A DNA stretch of 64,000 bases from Halobacillus litoralis. Its GTDB lineage: Bacteria; Bacillota; Bacilli; Bacillales; Halobacillaceae. This document shows, piece after piece, positions 45,599 through 56,016 of the stretch (position 1 is its first letter; every line of letters begins with the position of its first letter). The DNA is taken from contig NZ_WMEW01000007.1 of assembly GCF_009856355.1 (NCBI RefSeq), positions 1-64,000 of the forward strand, given 5' to 3'. Below the pieces are notes generated by a model. That model made no database searches. It was given only the letters and a program-made list of their open reading frames with translations, and was not told the origin of the DNA. The translations under genes and the position numbers were made by a program.

Positions 45599-46624
45599 AT
45601 GACAACATCAGTAAAAGGGACAGCGGCACGGCAGGATACGAACATTATCCCATTTCTGCCATCCGGTAAGTTTTATTTTACCCATGGGATTCAGGCTTTT
45701 CAGAAGCGTCGTTTCAATGCCGCTGTCAAGTGGCTGAAGAAAGCTATCGAAGCCTCTCCCGAAGAACCTCTATATCCATGCCAGCTTTCAGTGGTCTACA
45801 CGGAAGTTGGCTCTTATCATGCAGCCAACCAGGTGTTGACGGAAGTACTTGCCAATTTTGGCAGAGAATACGTCGACTGCTATTATTTGATGGCGAACAA
45901 TTACGCTCATCTTGGGCTGCTCAGTGATGCGAAAAAGTATGTCGATACGTACCTTGAACAACCAGGTGATGGGGAATTCGAGGAAGCGGCTGAGCAGTTG
46001 AAGGAAATGCTGGATTCGCTGGAGGAAGAGGAAGAAGAGGATGAGGACGAGTGGGCTTTTGAAGACGAAGATGAGCTTTTGATCTATCAGGAAACGGCCT
46101 TTTATCATTTGGAGCAGGAAGAATGGGACCAGGCGCTCCAGCTTCTTGAAGAAATGATGGACATGTTCCCTGAATTTACGATGGCGCAGCATAAGTATGC
46201 CTTCGCTCTATATATGAACGGCAGTCAGGAAGAAGCGGTGGACCTCGAGCGTTCCATTTTGGCGGAGGACCCATCCGACATTCACAGTCATGTGAACCTT
46301 GCTGTTTTTTACTTGAAAAATGGGCGGCAGGAGGAAGCTATGCATCATATCCATCAGCTGCGCAATGTCTTTCCCATGCACGAACAGCAGAAACTGGCTG
46401 TAGCAGAAACGCTGGCACGGGCAGGGTTTTATCAGGAATCCATTGAACGGTTCCGCGCGCTGAAGGATAAGCAGGTGGTGCGGAGACGGGTGTACTACAA
46501 GTGGTACAGCATCGCTCTTTACCATACCGGTCAGCCGGCGAAGGCTCTCCAAATGTGGGAAAAGGGCTGCAAGCAATTCCCTAAACTGGCTGAGGAAGGC
46601 GGTCCCTGGTCGAATCAGCTGTAA
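45599..46624 (+). CDS. Tetratricopeptide repeat protein, YvcD-like
   Basis: A 341-residue cytoplasmic protein. ATG 45599 lies 4 nt after TTAGGGGGA; the frame is open to 45575. TPR-type helix pairs run through the sequence (GIQAFQKRRFNAAVKWLKKA, later LEQEEWDQALQLLEEMMD and further repeats), interrupted at about residues 141-160 by an extremely acidic stretch of Glu and Asp. Probably a protein-interaction scaffold. The position before trxB fits B. subtilis yvcD. A TATACT at 45553-45558 may be its -10 box. Confidence 0.8.
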   Translation: MTTSVKGTAARQDTNIIPFLPSGKFYFTHGIQAFQKRRFNAAVKWLKKAIEASPEEPLYPCQLSVVYTEVGSYHAANQVLTEVLANFGREYVDCYYLMANNYAHLGLLSDAKKYVDTYLEQPGDGEFEEAAEQLKEMLDSLEEEEEEDEDEWAFEDEDELLIYQETAFYHLEQEEWDQALQLLEEMMDMFPEFTMAQHKYAFALYMNGSQEEAVDLERSILAEDPSDIHSHVNLAVFYLKNGRQEEAMHHIHQLRNVFPMHEQQKLAVAETLARAGFYQESIERFRALKDKQVVRRRVYYKWYSIALYHTGQPAKALQMWEKGCKQFPKLAEEGGPWSNQL

Positions 46625-46922
46625 AAAACCACGTAGAGACGGAGGGGCCTTCTCTCTGTCTGGACGTTAAAGCAGATCTTTGCTGAAGAGGGGGAACTTT
46701 TCTTCGAAGGTCTGTTTTCGTATGTTCGGCCGACCCTGCTTCATTCCCTGCCTAGGGTCCTAAGACTCCGACGGGAATCAAGCACTCCCCTTCAGAGTCT
46801 CAGGAAGCTTGTCAAGGCTTTCGGAGAACCTTCAAGCACATTAATGGACGGTTGTCGTATGATTTACTATGATATGTACAGGAAACAACAAGTGATTTGG
46901 AATCATAAGGAGTTGAATATAG
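46625..46922. other. Non-coding gap before trxB
   Basis: No gene is seen in these 298 bases. There are imperfect inverted pieces (GAGACGGAGGGGCC...TCTCTGTCT near 46636-46662, and GACTCC/GAGTC-like segments near 46764-46800) that may be a decayed dispersed repeat. A TATGAT at 46868-46873 is a plausible -10 box for trxB. Confidence 0.4.
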
Positions 46923-47873
<951 letters not shown>

Positions 47874-47969
47874 GGATATAATAGTTTAACGCTGATGTAA
47901 CATCCGTGAAATATTCTTTTGTTACGATGAAGATCATTAATTGACCCCCTTTTAATAGAGTAATCTCTA

Positions 47970-48007
47970 AAAGACACAGGTGCTTATCATCTGTGTCTTT
48001 TTTTTTA
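47970..48007 (+). terminator. Terminator of trxB
   Basis: AAGACACAG pairs with CTGTGTCTT, nine T follow. Confidence 0.85.
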
Positions 48008-48146
48008 TGAAATGGCATCACCCGTGTTCTACGTTCGAAGAGATGCTGACAGGGAAAATCAGCTCATAATATTGTTGCCGTGTGTGTATTCATTGTATAA
48101 TGGGTGGAGATGCCCTCCAGACAGAAATTGAGGTGACGTACTAACG

Positions 48147-48605
48147 ATGCAGCGTGTAGCCAATTGTGTATTACGTTCAAAAGACAAAGTGTTGATGCTC
48201 AAAAAACCACGAAGAGGCTGGTATGTAGCTCCTGGAGGAAAGATGGAGGCAGGAGAGAACATTAAAGATTCGGTCGTGCGTGAGTTTAAAGAAGAAACAG
48301 GGCTGGATATCGAAAACCCTGAACTGCGGGGGTCTTTTACTTTTATTATGAGGAAAGAAGAGAAGACTGCTCAGGAATGGATGATGTTCACCTTTTATAC
48401 GACAAGTTATTCGGGTGAACTGCTTGATGAAAGTGAAGAAGGTGAACTGGAATGGGTACCTGTGGATGATGTGCTGAAGAAGCCCATGGCTGAGGGAGAC
48501 CGTGAGATCTTCAGACATATCCTAAGCAGTGATCACCAACTTTATGGAACATTTGTATATACGACGGATTTCCGATTGATTGATCAGGATCTGGATCCGT
48601 CTTGA
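48147..48605 (+). CDS. yvcI: Nudix hydrolase, YvcI/MutT-like
   Basis: A 152-residue Nudix enzyme. The Nudix box is intact, from GGKMEAGEN through VVREFKEETGL. The start RVANCVLRSKDKVLMLKKP resembles 8-oxo-dGTP-type members, but the substrate is not known. It opens the yvcI-rapZ-yvcK-whiA-crh run, as in B. subtilis; the next gene follows after 18 bp. Confidence 0.9.
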   Translation: MQRVANCVLRSKDKVLMLKKPRRGWYVAPGGKMEAGENIKDSVVREFKEETGLDIENPELRGSFTFIMRKEEKTAQEWMMFTFYTTSYSGELLDESEEGELEWVPVDDVLKKPMAEGDREIFRHILSSDHQLYGTFVYTTDFRLIDQDLDPS

Positions 48606-48623
48606 CCTGACGAATGGGGAGCG

Positions 48624-49514
48624 ATGGAGATGCATGTAGATGCAAACGAAACTCAGCTGGTAATTATTACTGGAATGTCGGGGGCAGGAAAAACCGTGGC
48701 TGTTCAAAGCTTTGAAGATCTCGGTTTTTTTTGTGTGGATAACCTGCCGCCTGCCCTTCTGCCTAAATTTCTGGAATTGATGAAGGATTCCAGCAACAAC
48801 ATACAGAATGTGGCGCTTGTCATGGATCTGAGAGGCAGAGAATTTTTTGATGCGCTTTTTGATTCCCTGGACAGGCTTGGGAAGGAAAACTGGCTGCAGG
48901 AGCATATTCTTTTTCTTGATGCGGAGGATCAATCCCTCGTTTCAAGGTATAAAGAAACGCGCCGCTCCCACCCGCTTGCCAAAGAAGGGCTTCCTCTTGA
49001 AGGGATCCGCAAAGAACGGAAGATGCTCGATGAGCTGAGAGGCCGTTCCCAGACCATCATTGATACCACTTCGCTCAAGCCGAAAGAACTGCGGGAGCGC
49101 ATTATTGAAAGCTACCGTCAGCAGGAGCAGCAGGTGTTTTCGGTTCAGATGGTATCCTTCGGTTTCAAATATGGGGTGCCGATTGATGCGGATTTGATGT
49201 TTGACGTGCGTTTCCTTCCCAACCCCCATTACGTGGAGCAGATGCGCCCGCTGACAGGGCTGAATTCTGAGGTGTCCTCGTACGTATTCAAGTGGAGCGA
49301 TACTCAGAAATTCCTGGAAAAGTTGAAGGACCTGCTTCAGTTCATGCTTCCCCAATACAAACGGGAAGGGAAGAGTCAGCTGGTTGTGGCCATCGGCTGT
49401 ACGGGTGGTCAACACCGTTCTGTAGCTTTGGCGGAACATCTCTCCGAGTATTTCTCCAGCGATTTCGTGACCCATGTGACCCACAGGGATATCGAAAAAA
49501 GGAAGGGTTTGTAG
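48624..49514 (+). CDS. rapZ: RNase adapter protein RapZ (YvcJ)
   Basis: A 296-residue nucleotide-binding protein. Walker [19 protein letters not shown] is near residue 20, the family motif [12 protein letters not shown] follows, and the C-terminal block has [16 protein letters not shown]. In Gram-negative bacteria RapZ directs small-RNA decay. In Bacillus YvcJ has been linked to competence and to nucleotide hydrolysis. ATG 48624 or 48630 may be used. Confidence 0.95.
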   Translation: MEMHVDANETQLVIITGMSGAGKTVAVQSFEDLGFFCVDNLPPALLPKFLELMKDSSNNIQNVALVMDLRGREFFDALFDSLDRLGKENWLQEHILFLDAEDQSLVSRYKETRRSHPLAKEGLPLEGIRKERKMLDELRGRSQTIIDTTSLKPKELRERIIESYRQQEQQVFSVQMVSFGFKYGVPIDADLMFDVRFLPNPHYVEQMRPLTGLNSEVSSYVFKWSDTQKFLEKLKDLLQFMLPQYKREGKSQLVVAIGCTGGQHRSVALAEHLSEYFSSDFVTHVTHRDIEKRKGL

Positions 49515-49517
49515 TAG

Positions 49518-50471
49518 ATGGATTCAAAGACGAAGCCGCGTGTCGTCGTCATAGGAGGCGGAACCGGAATGCCCGTCCTCCTGCGGGGACTGAAAAAATT
49601 ACCCGTTGACCTTTCGGCGATCGTAACGGTCGCTGATGACGGGGGAAGTTCTGGAAGACTGCGGACGGAAATGGCCATCCCTGCTCCAGGAGATATCCGC
49701 AATGTCGTCGCTGCTCTGTCTGATGCAGAGCCTATGCTGCTCGACCTGTTTCAGCACCGGTTTTCCAACGGGAACGGCCTTTCCGGCCATTCCATGGGAA
49801 ATCTCCTGTTGGCAGCTATGGCGTCCATGACAGGGGATTTTTATAAAGGCATTAAGGAAATATCCCGGGTACTCAATGTACGCGGAAATATATATCCGAT
49901 CGCCAATCACAGCATGAATCTTCATGCTGAAATGGAAGATGGAACGATTGTAACAGGCGAGTCGAGCATACCGAAGCAGGGGAAAAAGATCAAACGGGTG
50001 TTTGTCAGTCCTACACCGGTTCAGCCGCTCCCGGAAGCCGTTGATGCCATACAATCTGCTGATTTAATTGTCATCGCTCCGGGCAGTCTATATACGAGCA
50101 TTCTGCCGAACATTATCATTCCTGAAATCGGCCATGCTCTCAAAGAAACAAAAGCGAAAGTGACGTATATCTGCAATGTCATGACCCAGGAAGGTGAGAC
50201 GTCCGGCTATTCTGCGGGCGATCATATCCAGGCGTTAGTTGATCATATCGGCCGGGACGTGGTACAGTCAGTTATTGTGCATAACAGACCGATCGATCAG
50301 CAGGTCAGGAAAAAATATGCCGAAGAAAACGCCGAACCGGTTGTGTATGATATCGACCGGATTAAGTCCATGGGTGTCCAGGTAATTGAAGAAGATATTA
50401 TTGACCATGATAAAGTGATGCTGCGCCACGATACAGCTAAATTGGCGCGTCTTTTACATTCCATGCTCTAA
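49518..50471 (+). CDS. yvcK: Gluconeogenesis/cell morphology factor YvcK
   Basis: A 317-residue member of the CofD-like/YvcK family. It has [19 protein letters not shown] at the start, [14 protein letters not shown], and [13 protein letters not shown]. subtilis YvcK (MgfK) is needed for growth on gluconeogenic carbon and binds UDP-sugars. It starts 3 bp after rapZ and belongs to the same operon. Confidence 0.95.
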   Translation: MDSKTKPRVVVIGGGTGMPVLLRGLKKLPVDLSAIVTVADDGGSSGRLRTEMAIPAPGDIRNVVAALSDAEPMLLDLFQHRFSNGNGLSGHSMGNLLLAAMASMTGDFYKGIKEISRVLNVRGNIYPIANHSMNLHAEMEDGTIVTGESSIPKQGKKIKRVFVSPTPVQPLPEAVDAIQSADLIVIAPGSLYTSILPNIIIPEIGHALKETKAKVTYICNVMTQEGETSGYSAGDHIQALVDHIGRDVVQSVIVHNRPIDQQVRKKYAEENAEPVVYDIDRIKSMGVQVIEEDIIDHDKVMLRHDTAKLARLLHSML

Positions 50472-50505
50472 GCAGGAGATTGTTGTTATGAAAGGGGGGA
50501 TCGGA

Positions 50506-51462
50506 ATGTCCTTCGCATCTGAAATAAAAAAAGAACTGACGAACGTGGAAGCAGATATGGGATCTATGGAAGCAGAACTGGCTGCGCTCGTACGGATGAA
50601 CGGAACATTTTCTTTATCCAATCGACAGTACATTCTGGATGTGCAGACGGAAAATGCGGCTATTGCACGCAGGATCTATACGCTGATTAAGAAGCTGTAT
50701 CCATATCCCGTTGAACTTCTTGTGCGGAAGAAAATGCGGTTGAAGAAGAATAATGTTTATATTGTAAGACTTGCGGAAAAGGCGGATGCCGTTCTGGAGG
50801 ACCTGGAGATATTAAAAGGCCCGTTATCCATCAATCCGAATATTCCAGAGAAGTACTTGAAAGATACGGGGTGTAAACGGGCGTACTTGAGGGGAGCCTT
50901 TCTTGCGGGAGGTTCTGTCAATAATCCGGAAACTTCGTCTTACCATCTGGAGATTTATTCAGCTGATGAGGAACACAACGAAGCGTTGTGTAAGCTGATG
51001 AACAGTTTTGACCTGCATGCCCGTACGTTAAGCAGGAAAAAGGGGTACATCACCTATTTGAAAGAAGCGGATAAAATTACGGAGCTGATCAGCAATATCG
51101 GAGCCCATCAGGCGTTGTTCAAGTTTGAGGATGTCCGGATCGTTCGAGATATGAGAAACTCCGTAAACCGTCTGGTCAACTGTGAGACAGCGAATTTAAA
51201 TAAAACCATCGGTGCGGCTTTCCGGCAGGTGGAAAATATTAAATTCATTAAACGGACCGTTGGTCTTGAGGCTCTTCCAGACAAGCTTCAGGAGATTGCC
51301 TCCCTGCGCCTGCAATACCAGGAGGTTTCATTGAAGGAACTTGGTGAATATGTTTCCGGTGGAACGATCAGCAAATCCGGCATTAACCATAGACTGAGAA
51401 AAATCGATGAATTCGCTGACCGTGTCAGAAAAGGTGAAGTCACAGAAAAGTCCAGAAACTGA
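50506..51462 (+). CDS. whiA: DNA-binding protein WhiA
   Basis: A 318-residue protein with an N-terminal degenerate LAGLIDADG homing-endonuclease-like fold ([17 protein letters not shown]) and a C-terminal helix-turn-helix ([26 protein letters not shown]). ATG 50506 follows AAAGGGGGG; an ATG at 50488 overlaps that site. WhiA regulates sporulation in actinomycetes and affects division and chromosome segregation in Bacillus. Confidence 0.95.
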   Translation: MSFASEIKKELTNVEADMGSMEAELAALVRMNGTFSLSNRQYILDVQTENAAIARRIYTLIKKLYPYPVELLVRKKMRLKKNNVYIVRLAEKADAVLEDLEILKGPLSINPNIPEKYLKDTGCKRAYLRGAFLAGGSVNNPETSSYHLEIYSADEEHNEALCKLMNSFDLHARTLSRKKGYITYLKEADKITELISNIGAHQALFKFEDVRIVRDMRNSVNRLVNCETANLNKTIGAAFRQVENIKFIKRTVGLEALPDKLQEIASLRLQYQEVSLKELGEYVSGGTISKSGINHRLRKIDEFADRVRKGEVTEKSRN

Positions 51463-51589
51463 TTCATCTTCGGATTTATTCATGCTATAATAAAAGACAA
51501 TTATAACGCTTTCGTAAGGAGAGCGTTCTTTTTTCAACCTTTTGATAACGCTTACAAAGGGTGATGGGAACAAGAAAGGAGAATGACCA

Positions 51590-51844
51590 GTGTTGGAAAA
51601 AACGATTAAAATCGAATTGGAAACAGGTCTGCAGGCAAGGCCGGCTGCCTTATTTGTTCAGGAAGCCAATAAATTTTCTTCTGATATCTTTATTGAAAAA
51701 GAGGAAAAGCGTGTCAACGCGAAGAGCATCATGGGATTGATGAGTCTGGCGGTCGGCACAGACGAAGAAGTAAAAATCATCGCGGATGGCTCGGACGAAG
51801 AGCAGGCGATTCAAATGTTAACGGCTTTCGTACAACCTGCGTAA
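51590..51844 (+). CDS. crh: HPr-like catabolite repression protein Crh
   Basis: An 84-residue HPr paralog. The GTG start at 51590 gives canonical numbering: Gln15 (TGLQARPAA) replaces the PTS phosphohistidine, and Ser46 ([11 protein letters not shown]) is the HprK site. It therefore cannot carry PTS phosphate but can act with CcpA as P-Ser-Crh. AAAGGAG lies 8 nt upstream. It ends the yvcI-crh run; a terminator follows. Confidence 0.95.
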   Translation: MLEKTIKIELETGLQARPAALFVQEANKFSSDIFIEKEEKRVNAKSIMGLMSLAVGTDEEVKIIADGSDEEQAIQMLTAFVQPA

Positions 51845-51902
51845 GCTTTGTTATGTGAATCAGTGAACGTGTCGAATAAGAGAACGTTCTCATATTAAAC
51901 AT

Positions 51903-51935
51903 AAAAAAATCCGCTGGGATACCAGCGGATTTTTA
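51903..51935. terminator. Bidirectional terminator between crh and clpP
   Basis: ATCCGCTGG pairs with CCAGCGGAT, with A-run before and T-run after, so it works for both convergent genes. Confidence 0.85.
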
Positions 51936-51945
51936 AGAAGTTACA

Positions 51946-52530
51946 TTATACGTTCTTTTCCATGACCTTATCGATCAAGCCGTATTCTACAGCTTCGTGA
52001 GCGGACATGAAGTTGTCGCGGTCTGTATCGCGCTCAATGACCTCATAAGGCTGACCTGTGCGCTCAGCAAGGATCTGGTTCAGTTTTTCGCGCATTTTAA
52101 TGATACGCTTCGCATGGATTTCAATGTCAGAAGCCTGACCTTGTGTACCGCCAAGAGGCTGGTGGATCATGACTTCACTGTTTGGAAGAGCATAACGCTT
52201 CCCAGGCTCACCAGCGTTCAGAAGGAAGGCACCCATGGAAGCGGCCATTCCTGTGCAGATGGTGGATACATTCGGTTTGATGAACTGCATGGTATCGTAG
52301 ATCGCCATTCCTGCGGTGATGGACCCACCCGGTGAGTTGATGTATAGGGAAATATCTTTTTCAGGATCATCGGCTGCAAGGAATAGCAGCTGAGCTACAA
52401 CAGAGTTCGAGATGTTGTCATCAATCGGGCTGCCGAGCATAATGATCCGGTCTTTAAGCAAGCGGGAGTAAATGTCATAAGCACGCTCTCCCCGGTTTGT
52501 TTGTTCAATAACTGTAGGGACTAAATTCAT
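51946..52530 (-). CDS. clpP: ATP-dependent Clp protease proteolytic subunit
   Basis: A 194-residue serine protease subunit forming the 14-mer barrel used with ClpC, ClpX or ClpE. The triad is intact: Ser98 (GMAASMGA), His123 (MIHQPLGG), Asp172 (DTDRDNF). Start ATG 52530 with AAGGAGG upstream. A CtsR operator overlaps its promoter, so heat and protein stress should induce it. Confidence 0.98.
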   Translation of the reverse strand: MNLVPTVIEQTNRGERAYDIYSRLLKDRIIMLGSPIDDNISNSVVAQLLFLAADDPEKDISLYINSPGGSITAGMAIYDTMQFIKPNVSTICTGMAASMGAFLLNAGEPGKRYALPNSEVMIHQPLGGTQGQASDIEIHAKRIIKMREKLNQILAERTGQPYEVIERDTDRDNFMSAHEAVEYGLIDKVMEKNV

Positions 52531-52557
52531 TGTAAGTTCCTCCTTATCATCACTTGA

Positions 52558-52722
52558 TTATCTTTGAGATACATTCATCATACCTTTAAGGTCAATAAAG
52601 GTCAAACAAAAACAATCGACGATATCCGCGACTACGTAAAGCTTTGGAATACACGGATTCCTTCTACCATCATACCCTGAATTGTTTGATATAAACGTAG
52701 GATATAAAAATCCATGGTCCAT
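52558..52722 (-). CDS. Possible small protein upstream of clpP (54 aa, alternative 27 aa)
   Basis: AGGAGG (minus strand, 52736-52731) stands 8 nt before ATG 52722, which opens a 54-codon frame ending at 52558 across the clpP promoter. A second ATG at 52715 in another frame gives a 27-residue peptide ending at 52632 whose composition (MDFYILRLYQTIQGMM start) looks more protein-like, but its RBS spacing is long. I cannot decide between them and recognise neither. The strong RBS is the reason to list it. Confidence 0.3.
   Translation of the reverse strand: MDHGFLYPTFISNNSGYDGRRNPCIPKLYVVADIVDCFCLTFIDLKGMMNVSQR
52577..52606 (-). promoter_or_regulatory. clpP promoter with CtsR operator
   Basis: On the plus strand GGTCAAT-AAA-GGTCAAA (52590-52606) is the CtsR heptad repeat. 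On the minus strand TTGACC (52605-52600), 17 bp, TATGAT (52582-52577) forms the promoter, so CtsR would cover the -35 box and spacer. Confidence 0.88.
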
Positions 52723-52876
52723 GTTTTTATCCTCCTATATAATGAATAGGAACAGCAGGATTGCTGCAGAACGGGGGGAATCACAAATCGTTGGTTGTAC
52801 ATAGAGGAATAAATTTTAAAAAACGGGTTGCGTAATCGGGAGTCATTCATTATAATAGTATTTGCATGTCGCTTCT

Positions 52877-52952
52877 GCGCCTGTAGCTCAGTTGGATAGA
52901 GCGGTAGATTCCGGTTCTACGTCAGTCGGGGGTTCGAATCCTCTCAGGCGCG
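52877..52952 (+). tRNA. tRNA-Arg (anticodon CCG)
   Basis: A cloverleaf is readable: acceptor GCGCCTG with CAGGCGC, D arm GCTC/GAGC, anticodon stem GTAGA/TCTAC with loop TTCCGGT, T loop TTCGAAT, discriminator G. CCA is not encoded. The place next to clpP matches trnQ-Arg of B. subtilis. Confidence 0.95.
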
Positions 52953-52961
52953 CTTTCTAAA

Positions 52962-52990
52962 AAAAGTCTTCCTCTTGGAAGGCTTTTTTT
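52962..52990 (+). terminator. Terminator after tRNA-Arg
   Basis: AAAGTCTTCC pairs with GGAAGGCTTT over TCTT, seven T. Confidence 0.75.
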
Positions 52991-53204
52991 ATTCCTTCAA
53001 TATTATTATGATATAATGGTTGTAGGATAAAGCATACAGTTACATCCATGTTATTTAAACAATTATTGAACAGTAACCTCATGAAAGCTGTACGAACGTT
53101 TATTTGGTTTAGTTATTTCAATGTAGTTTCTAAATAGAGCGTCGTATGATATGATTACTTTATGTACTGTAGGACTTTTCGCTTTATTTAGAAGAGGGGT
53201 ATCT

Positions 53205-53429
53205 ATGACAAACCTAATCCGTTACAAAATCTTGTCCACCGAACAAGTATCTGAAGACAGGCGGATTCACGTGTTTGATATGCAGAAGCAGCAGAAGTTG
53301 TCGTTTAATTACGAGTCCCTGAAACGAACTCCGGAAAACTATGTAGGCGAAGGGTTGGCGGAATTTCTACATCGCAGAAAACTCAAAATAGATAATGGCT
53401 TTTACGATAAAAAGGGACACGCATCTTAA
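53205..53429 (+). CDS. Small protein of unknown function (74 aa)
   Basis: ATG 53205 follows AGAGGGG; the frame is open further upstream without a site. The protein is soluble and charged: a probable beta strand region (RIHVFDMQKQQKLSFNYESL), then a helix GEGLAEFLHRRKLKI. No family recognised. In B. subtilis sigL occupies this interval and is missing here. A terminator overlaps its stop. Confidence 0.6.
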   Translation: MTNLIRYKILSTEQVSEDRRIHVFDMQKQQKLSFNYESLKRTPENYVGEGLAEFLHRRKLKIDNGFYDKKGHAS

Positions 53430-53447
53430 ATGTGTGTCCCTTTTTTG
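53409..53447 (+). terminator. Terminator overlapping the stop of the 74-aa gene
   Basis: AAAGGGACAC pairs with GTGTCCCTTT, six T; the stop codon lies in the loop. Confidence 0.75.
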
Positions 53448-53502
53448 TTGTAAGATTGGAACCAGTCCTGTTGAAAGGGATAATATATAAGGAGGGGATG
53501 GC

Positions 53503-53724
53503 GTGCAGGGAATTGTCCTCTATACGAAGAAGGAATGTACCTTGTGTGATGAAGTGAGAGCTTTATTGGATTTGTTTTCCGTGGAGGTCACGGAAATAGA
53601 TATTGAATCAGACCCGGAGCTTCATGAGAAGTATTTTCTTGAAATACCAGTCGTGAGGATCAAGGAAGAGGAACTGGACTACCGGTCCATTGATTACTTT
53701 GAACTGCAAAAGCGTTTACAATGA
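53503..53724 (+). CDS. Glutaredoxin-like protein (DUF836 type)
   Basis: A 73-residue thioredoxin-fold protein starting at GTG 53503 behind AAGGAGGGG. It begins with a beta strand and the redox motif CTLC (KKECTLCDEVRALL), and has a cis-Pro in EIPVV. It is a small thiol-disulfide protein; partner unknown. The gene lies in front of the glycolytic operon promoter. Confidence 0.8.
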   Translation: MQGIVLYTKKECTLCDEVRALLDLFSVEVTEIDIESDPELHEKYFLEIPVVRIKEEELDYRSIDYFELQKRLQ

Positions 53725-53743
53725 AAAACCATAGGTTTTCTGC

Positions 53744-53841
53744 TTGCACCCGTACCCCCTCACTGTTAATATAAAAAATGTAATAAGATATTTTTTTGCT
53801 CCTAGCGGGACATAATATGACTACCTGGGACGTAATTCATC
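53744..53841 (+). promoter_or_regulatory. Promoter and CggR operator of the glycolytic operon
   Basis: TTGCAC (53744-53749), 17 bp, TAATAT (53767-53772). Downstream, CGGGAC-N6-TGAC (53806-53821), 4 bp, TGGGAC-N6-CATC (53826-53841) follows the known CggR operator pattern of two CGGGAC-N6-TGTC halves. The site lies between transcription start and the cggR start, where the repressor blocks elongation. Confidence 0.85.
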
Positions 53842-53874
53842 CCGGTCAGCAGTTTTCAAAGAAGGGGCTTTTCC

Positions 53875-54903
53875 ATGAGAGCGTTCATCGATCTACAAAA
53901 AAAATTATTCCCTGATGTCCTGGACGTTATTCAGAGGCGGTATCAGCTGCTTCATTACATCCAGATCATGCAGCCCGTCGGAAGGAGAGCATTGGCGGAA
54001 AACGTCAATCTTGCCGAACGGACGGTACGCAGCGAGGTGGACTTCTTAAATCAGCAGGGAGCTGTCGAGATTACATCAAGAGGCATGCACCTGAGCTATG
54101 AGGGGCAGAACATCCTTGAGCAGCTGGCTGAATTTATTAAGGAAGTTTCCGGCATTAAGGTTTTGGAACAACAGTTAAAGGATAAATTAAATCTGGATCA
54201 CGTTGTTGTTGTTCCTGGTGATAGTGATGAGCTCAATTGGGTAAAACAAGAGATGGGAAAAGCTTGTGTCCAGTATTTGAAAGATCATATGAATCCTGAA
54301 CAAGCCATTGCCATTACAGGTGGAACAACGATGGCATCAGTGGCCCAGACGATGACCTCATTCAAGGGCGCTGATCAATGCCTGTATGTACCTGCCAGAG
54401 GCGGTTTGGGCGAAAGAGTGGAAAATCAGGCCAATACGATATGTGCGGAGATGGCTAAAAAAGCCAAAGGGGACTACCGTTTGTTATATGTACCCGATCC
54501 GCTGAGCGAGGAATCCTATAAGACGATAAAAGAAGAGCCTTCCATCAAGGAAGTTCTGGACATTATCCGTCACGCTGACATCGTTATCCACGGGGTTGGA
54601 GATGCGATGACCATGGCCGAACGGAGAAAAACGTCTCCGGAGCAGCTGGAGCTGATCCAGCAGCATGAAGCTGTGGGTGAAGCGTTTGGTTATTATTTCA
54701 ACCGTATGGGTGAAATCGTTCATAAAGTTCGAACCGTAGGTCTGCAGCTTGAGGATCTGAATAGATCCCGGCATGTCATTGCCGTTGCCGGAGGCCGTTC
54801 AAAGGCCCGGGCGATCGCGTCTTATTTTCAGCCCGGACAAAGTAATGTCCTCATCACAGATGAAGGGGCTGCCCAGGAGTTAATAAGGGAATTTTCCCTT
54901 TAA
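53875..54903 (+). CDS. cggR: Central glycolytic genes regulator CggR
   Basis: A 342-residue SorC-family repressor. The N-terminal HTH region is ALAENVNLAERTVRSEVDFL (about residues 39-58); the C-terminal sugar-binding domain has GGTTMASVAQTM and VHGVGDAMTMAERR-type motifs for fructose-1,6-bisphosphate. It represses its own operon until glycolytic flux is high. First gene of cggR-gapA-pgk-tpiA-gpmI-eno. Confidence 0.96.
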   Translation: MRAFIDLQKKLFPDVLDVIQRRYQLLHYIQIMQPVGRRALAENVNLAERTVRSEVDFLNQQGAVEITSRGMHLSYEGQNILEQLAEFIKEVSGIKVLEQQLKDKLNLDHVVVVPGDSDELNWVKQEMGKACVQYLKDHMNPEQAIAITGGTTMASVAQTMTSFKGADQCLYVPARGGLGERVENQANTICAEMAKKAKGDYRLLYVPDPLSEESYKTIKEEPSIKEVLDIIRHADIVIHGVGDAMTMAERRKTSPEQLELIQQHEAVGEAFGYYFNRMGEIVHKVRTVGLQLEDLNRSRHVIAVAGGRSKARAIASYFQPGQSNVLITDEGAAQELIREFSL

Positions 54904-54939
54904 ATAAAATGATATTTATCATTCAAGGAGGAATTTTGC

Positions 54940-55947
54940 ATGACAGTAAGAATTGGTATTAATGGTTTTGGACGTATCGGACGTAACGTATTCCGTGCTG
55001 CACTTGACAACAATGATGTAGAGGTAGTGGCGGTTAACGATCTAACAGATGCGAATATGCTTGCACACCTTCTTCAGTACGACACTGTACACGGTGCTCT
55101 ATCTGAAAAGGTAACAACAAACGGTGACAACCTGATTGTTGGCGGCAAAGAAATCAAAGTACTATCTGAAAAAGATCCAGCACAACTTGGCTGGGGAGAT
55201 CTTGGAGTAGATGTTGTAATCGAATCTACAGGACGCTTCACTCAGCGCGAAGATGCGAAGAAACACATCGACGCCGGTGCTAAGAAAGTCATCATCTCTG
55301 CTCCAGCGAAGCAGGAAGATCTTACAATCGTTATGGGTGTTAACGAAGATCAGTATGATAAGGATTCCCATCACGTTATTTCCAACGCTTCCTGCACAAC
55401 GAACTGCCTGTCTCCAGCAGCGAAAGTTCTTGATGAGAAGTTCGGTCTTAAGCGTGGTATGATGACAACCATCCACTCTTACACTAACGACCAGCAAATC
55501 CTTGACCTTCCACACAAAGACTACCGTCGTGCGCGTGCTGCAGGTCAAAACATTATCCCAACAACTACTGGTGCTGCACAAGCTGTTGCAAAAGTACTTC
55601 CACACCTTGATGGTAAACTAAGCGGAATGGCTATGCGTGTACCAACAATGAACGTGTCTATCGTTGACTTCGTTGCGGAGCTTGAAAAAGACGTAACAGC
55701 TGAAGAAGTAAACGAAGCACTTCGTGAAGCTGCTGAAGGCGACCTTAAAGGTGTGCTTGCTTACAGCGACGAGCCACTTGTATCTTCCGACTACAATGGC
55801 AACACGAACTCTTCCATCATTGATGGTCTTTCTACTGCAACTCTTGAAAACAACATGGTTAAAGTTGTCACTTGGTACGACAACGAAACTGGTTACTCCA
55901 ACCGTTGCGTAGACTTGGCTGTATACCTTAAAAACCAAGGCTTGTAA
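54940..55947 (+). CDS. gapA: Glyceraldehyde-3-phosphate dehydrogenase (NAD, glycolytic)
   Basis: A 335-residue enzyme. NAD motif GINGFGRIGRNVFRAA and catalytic Cys in SNASCTTNCL are present; NDLTDA after strand 2 is typical of the NAD-dependent glycolytic isoform. The codon choice is strongly biased and the RBS AAGGAGGAA is near perfect, indicating very high expression. A hairpin follows before pgk. Confidence 0.98.
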   Translation: MTVRIGINGFGRIGRNVFRAALDNNDVEVVAVNDLTDANMLAHLLQYDTVHGALSEKVTTNGDNLIVGGKEIKVLSEKDPAQLGWGDLGVDVVIESTGRFTQREDAKKHIDAGAKKVIISAPAKQEDLTIVMGVNEDQYDKDSHHVISNASCTTNCLSPAAKVLDEKFGLKRGMMTTIHSYTNDQQILDLPHKDYRRARAAGQNIIPTTTGAAQAVAKVLPHLDGKLSGMAMRVPTMNVSIVDFVAELEKDVTAEEVNEALREAAEGDLKGVLAYSDEPLVSSDYNGNTNSSIIDGLSTATLENNMVKVVTWYDNETGYSNRCVDLAVYLKNQGL

Positions 55948-55983
55948 TATCTGAGTCTTTTTTGAAAATACTAGGAAAAGCAG

Positions 55984-56016
55984 GAAAGGAGGAGGTCTCA
56001 TGTCCTCCTCCTTTAT
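55984..56016 (+). terminator. Hairpin between gapA and pgk
   Basis: AAAGGAGGAGG pairs with CCTCCTCCTTT over an 8-nt loop, followed only by TTTATCC. With so short a T-run it is probably a partial terminator or an RNA-stabilising 3' end that lets gapA mRNA exceed the downstream genes. Confidence 0.6.
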
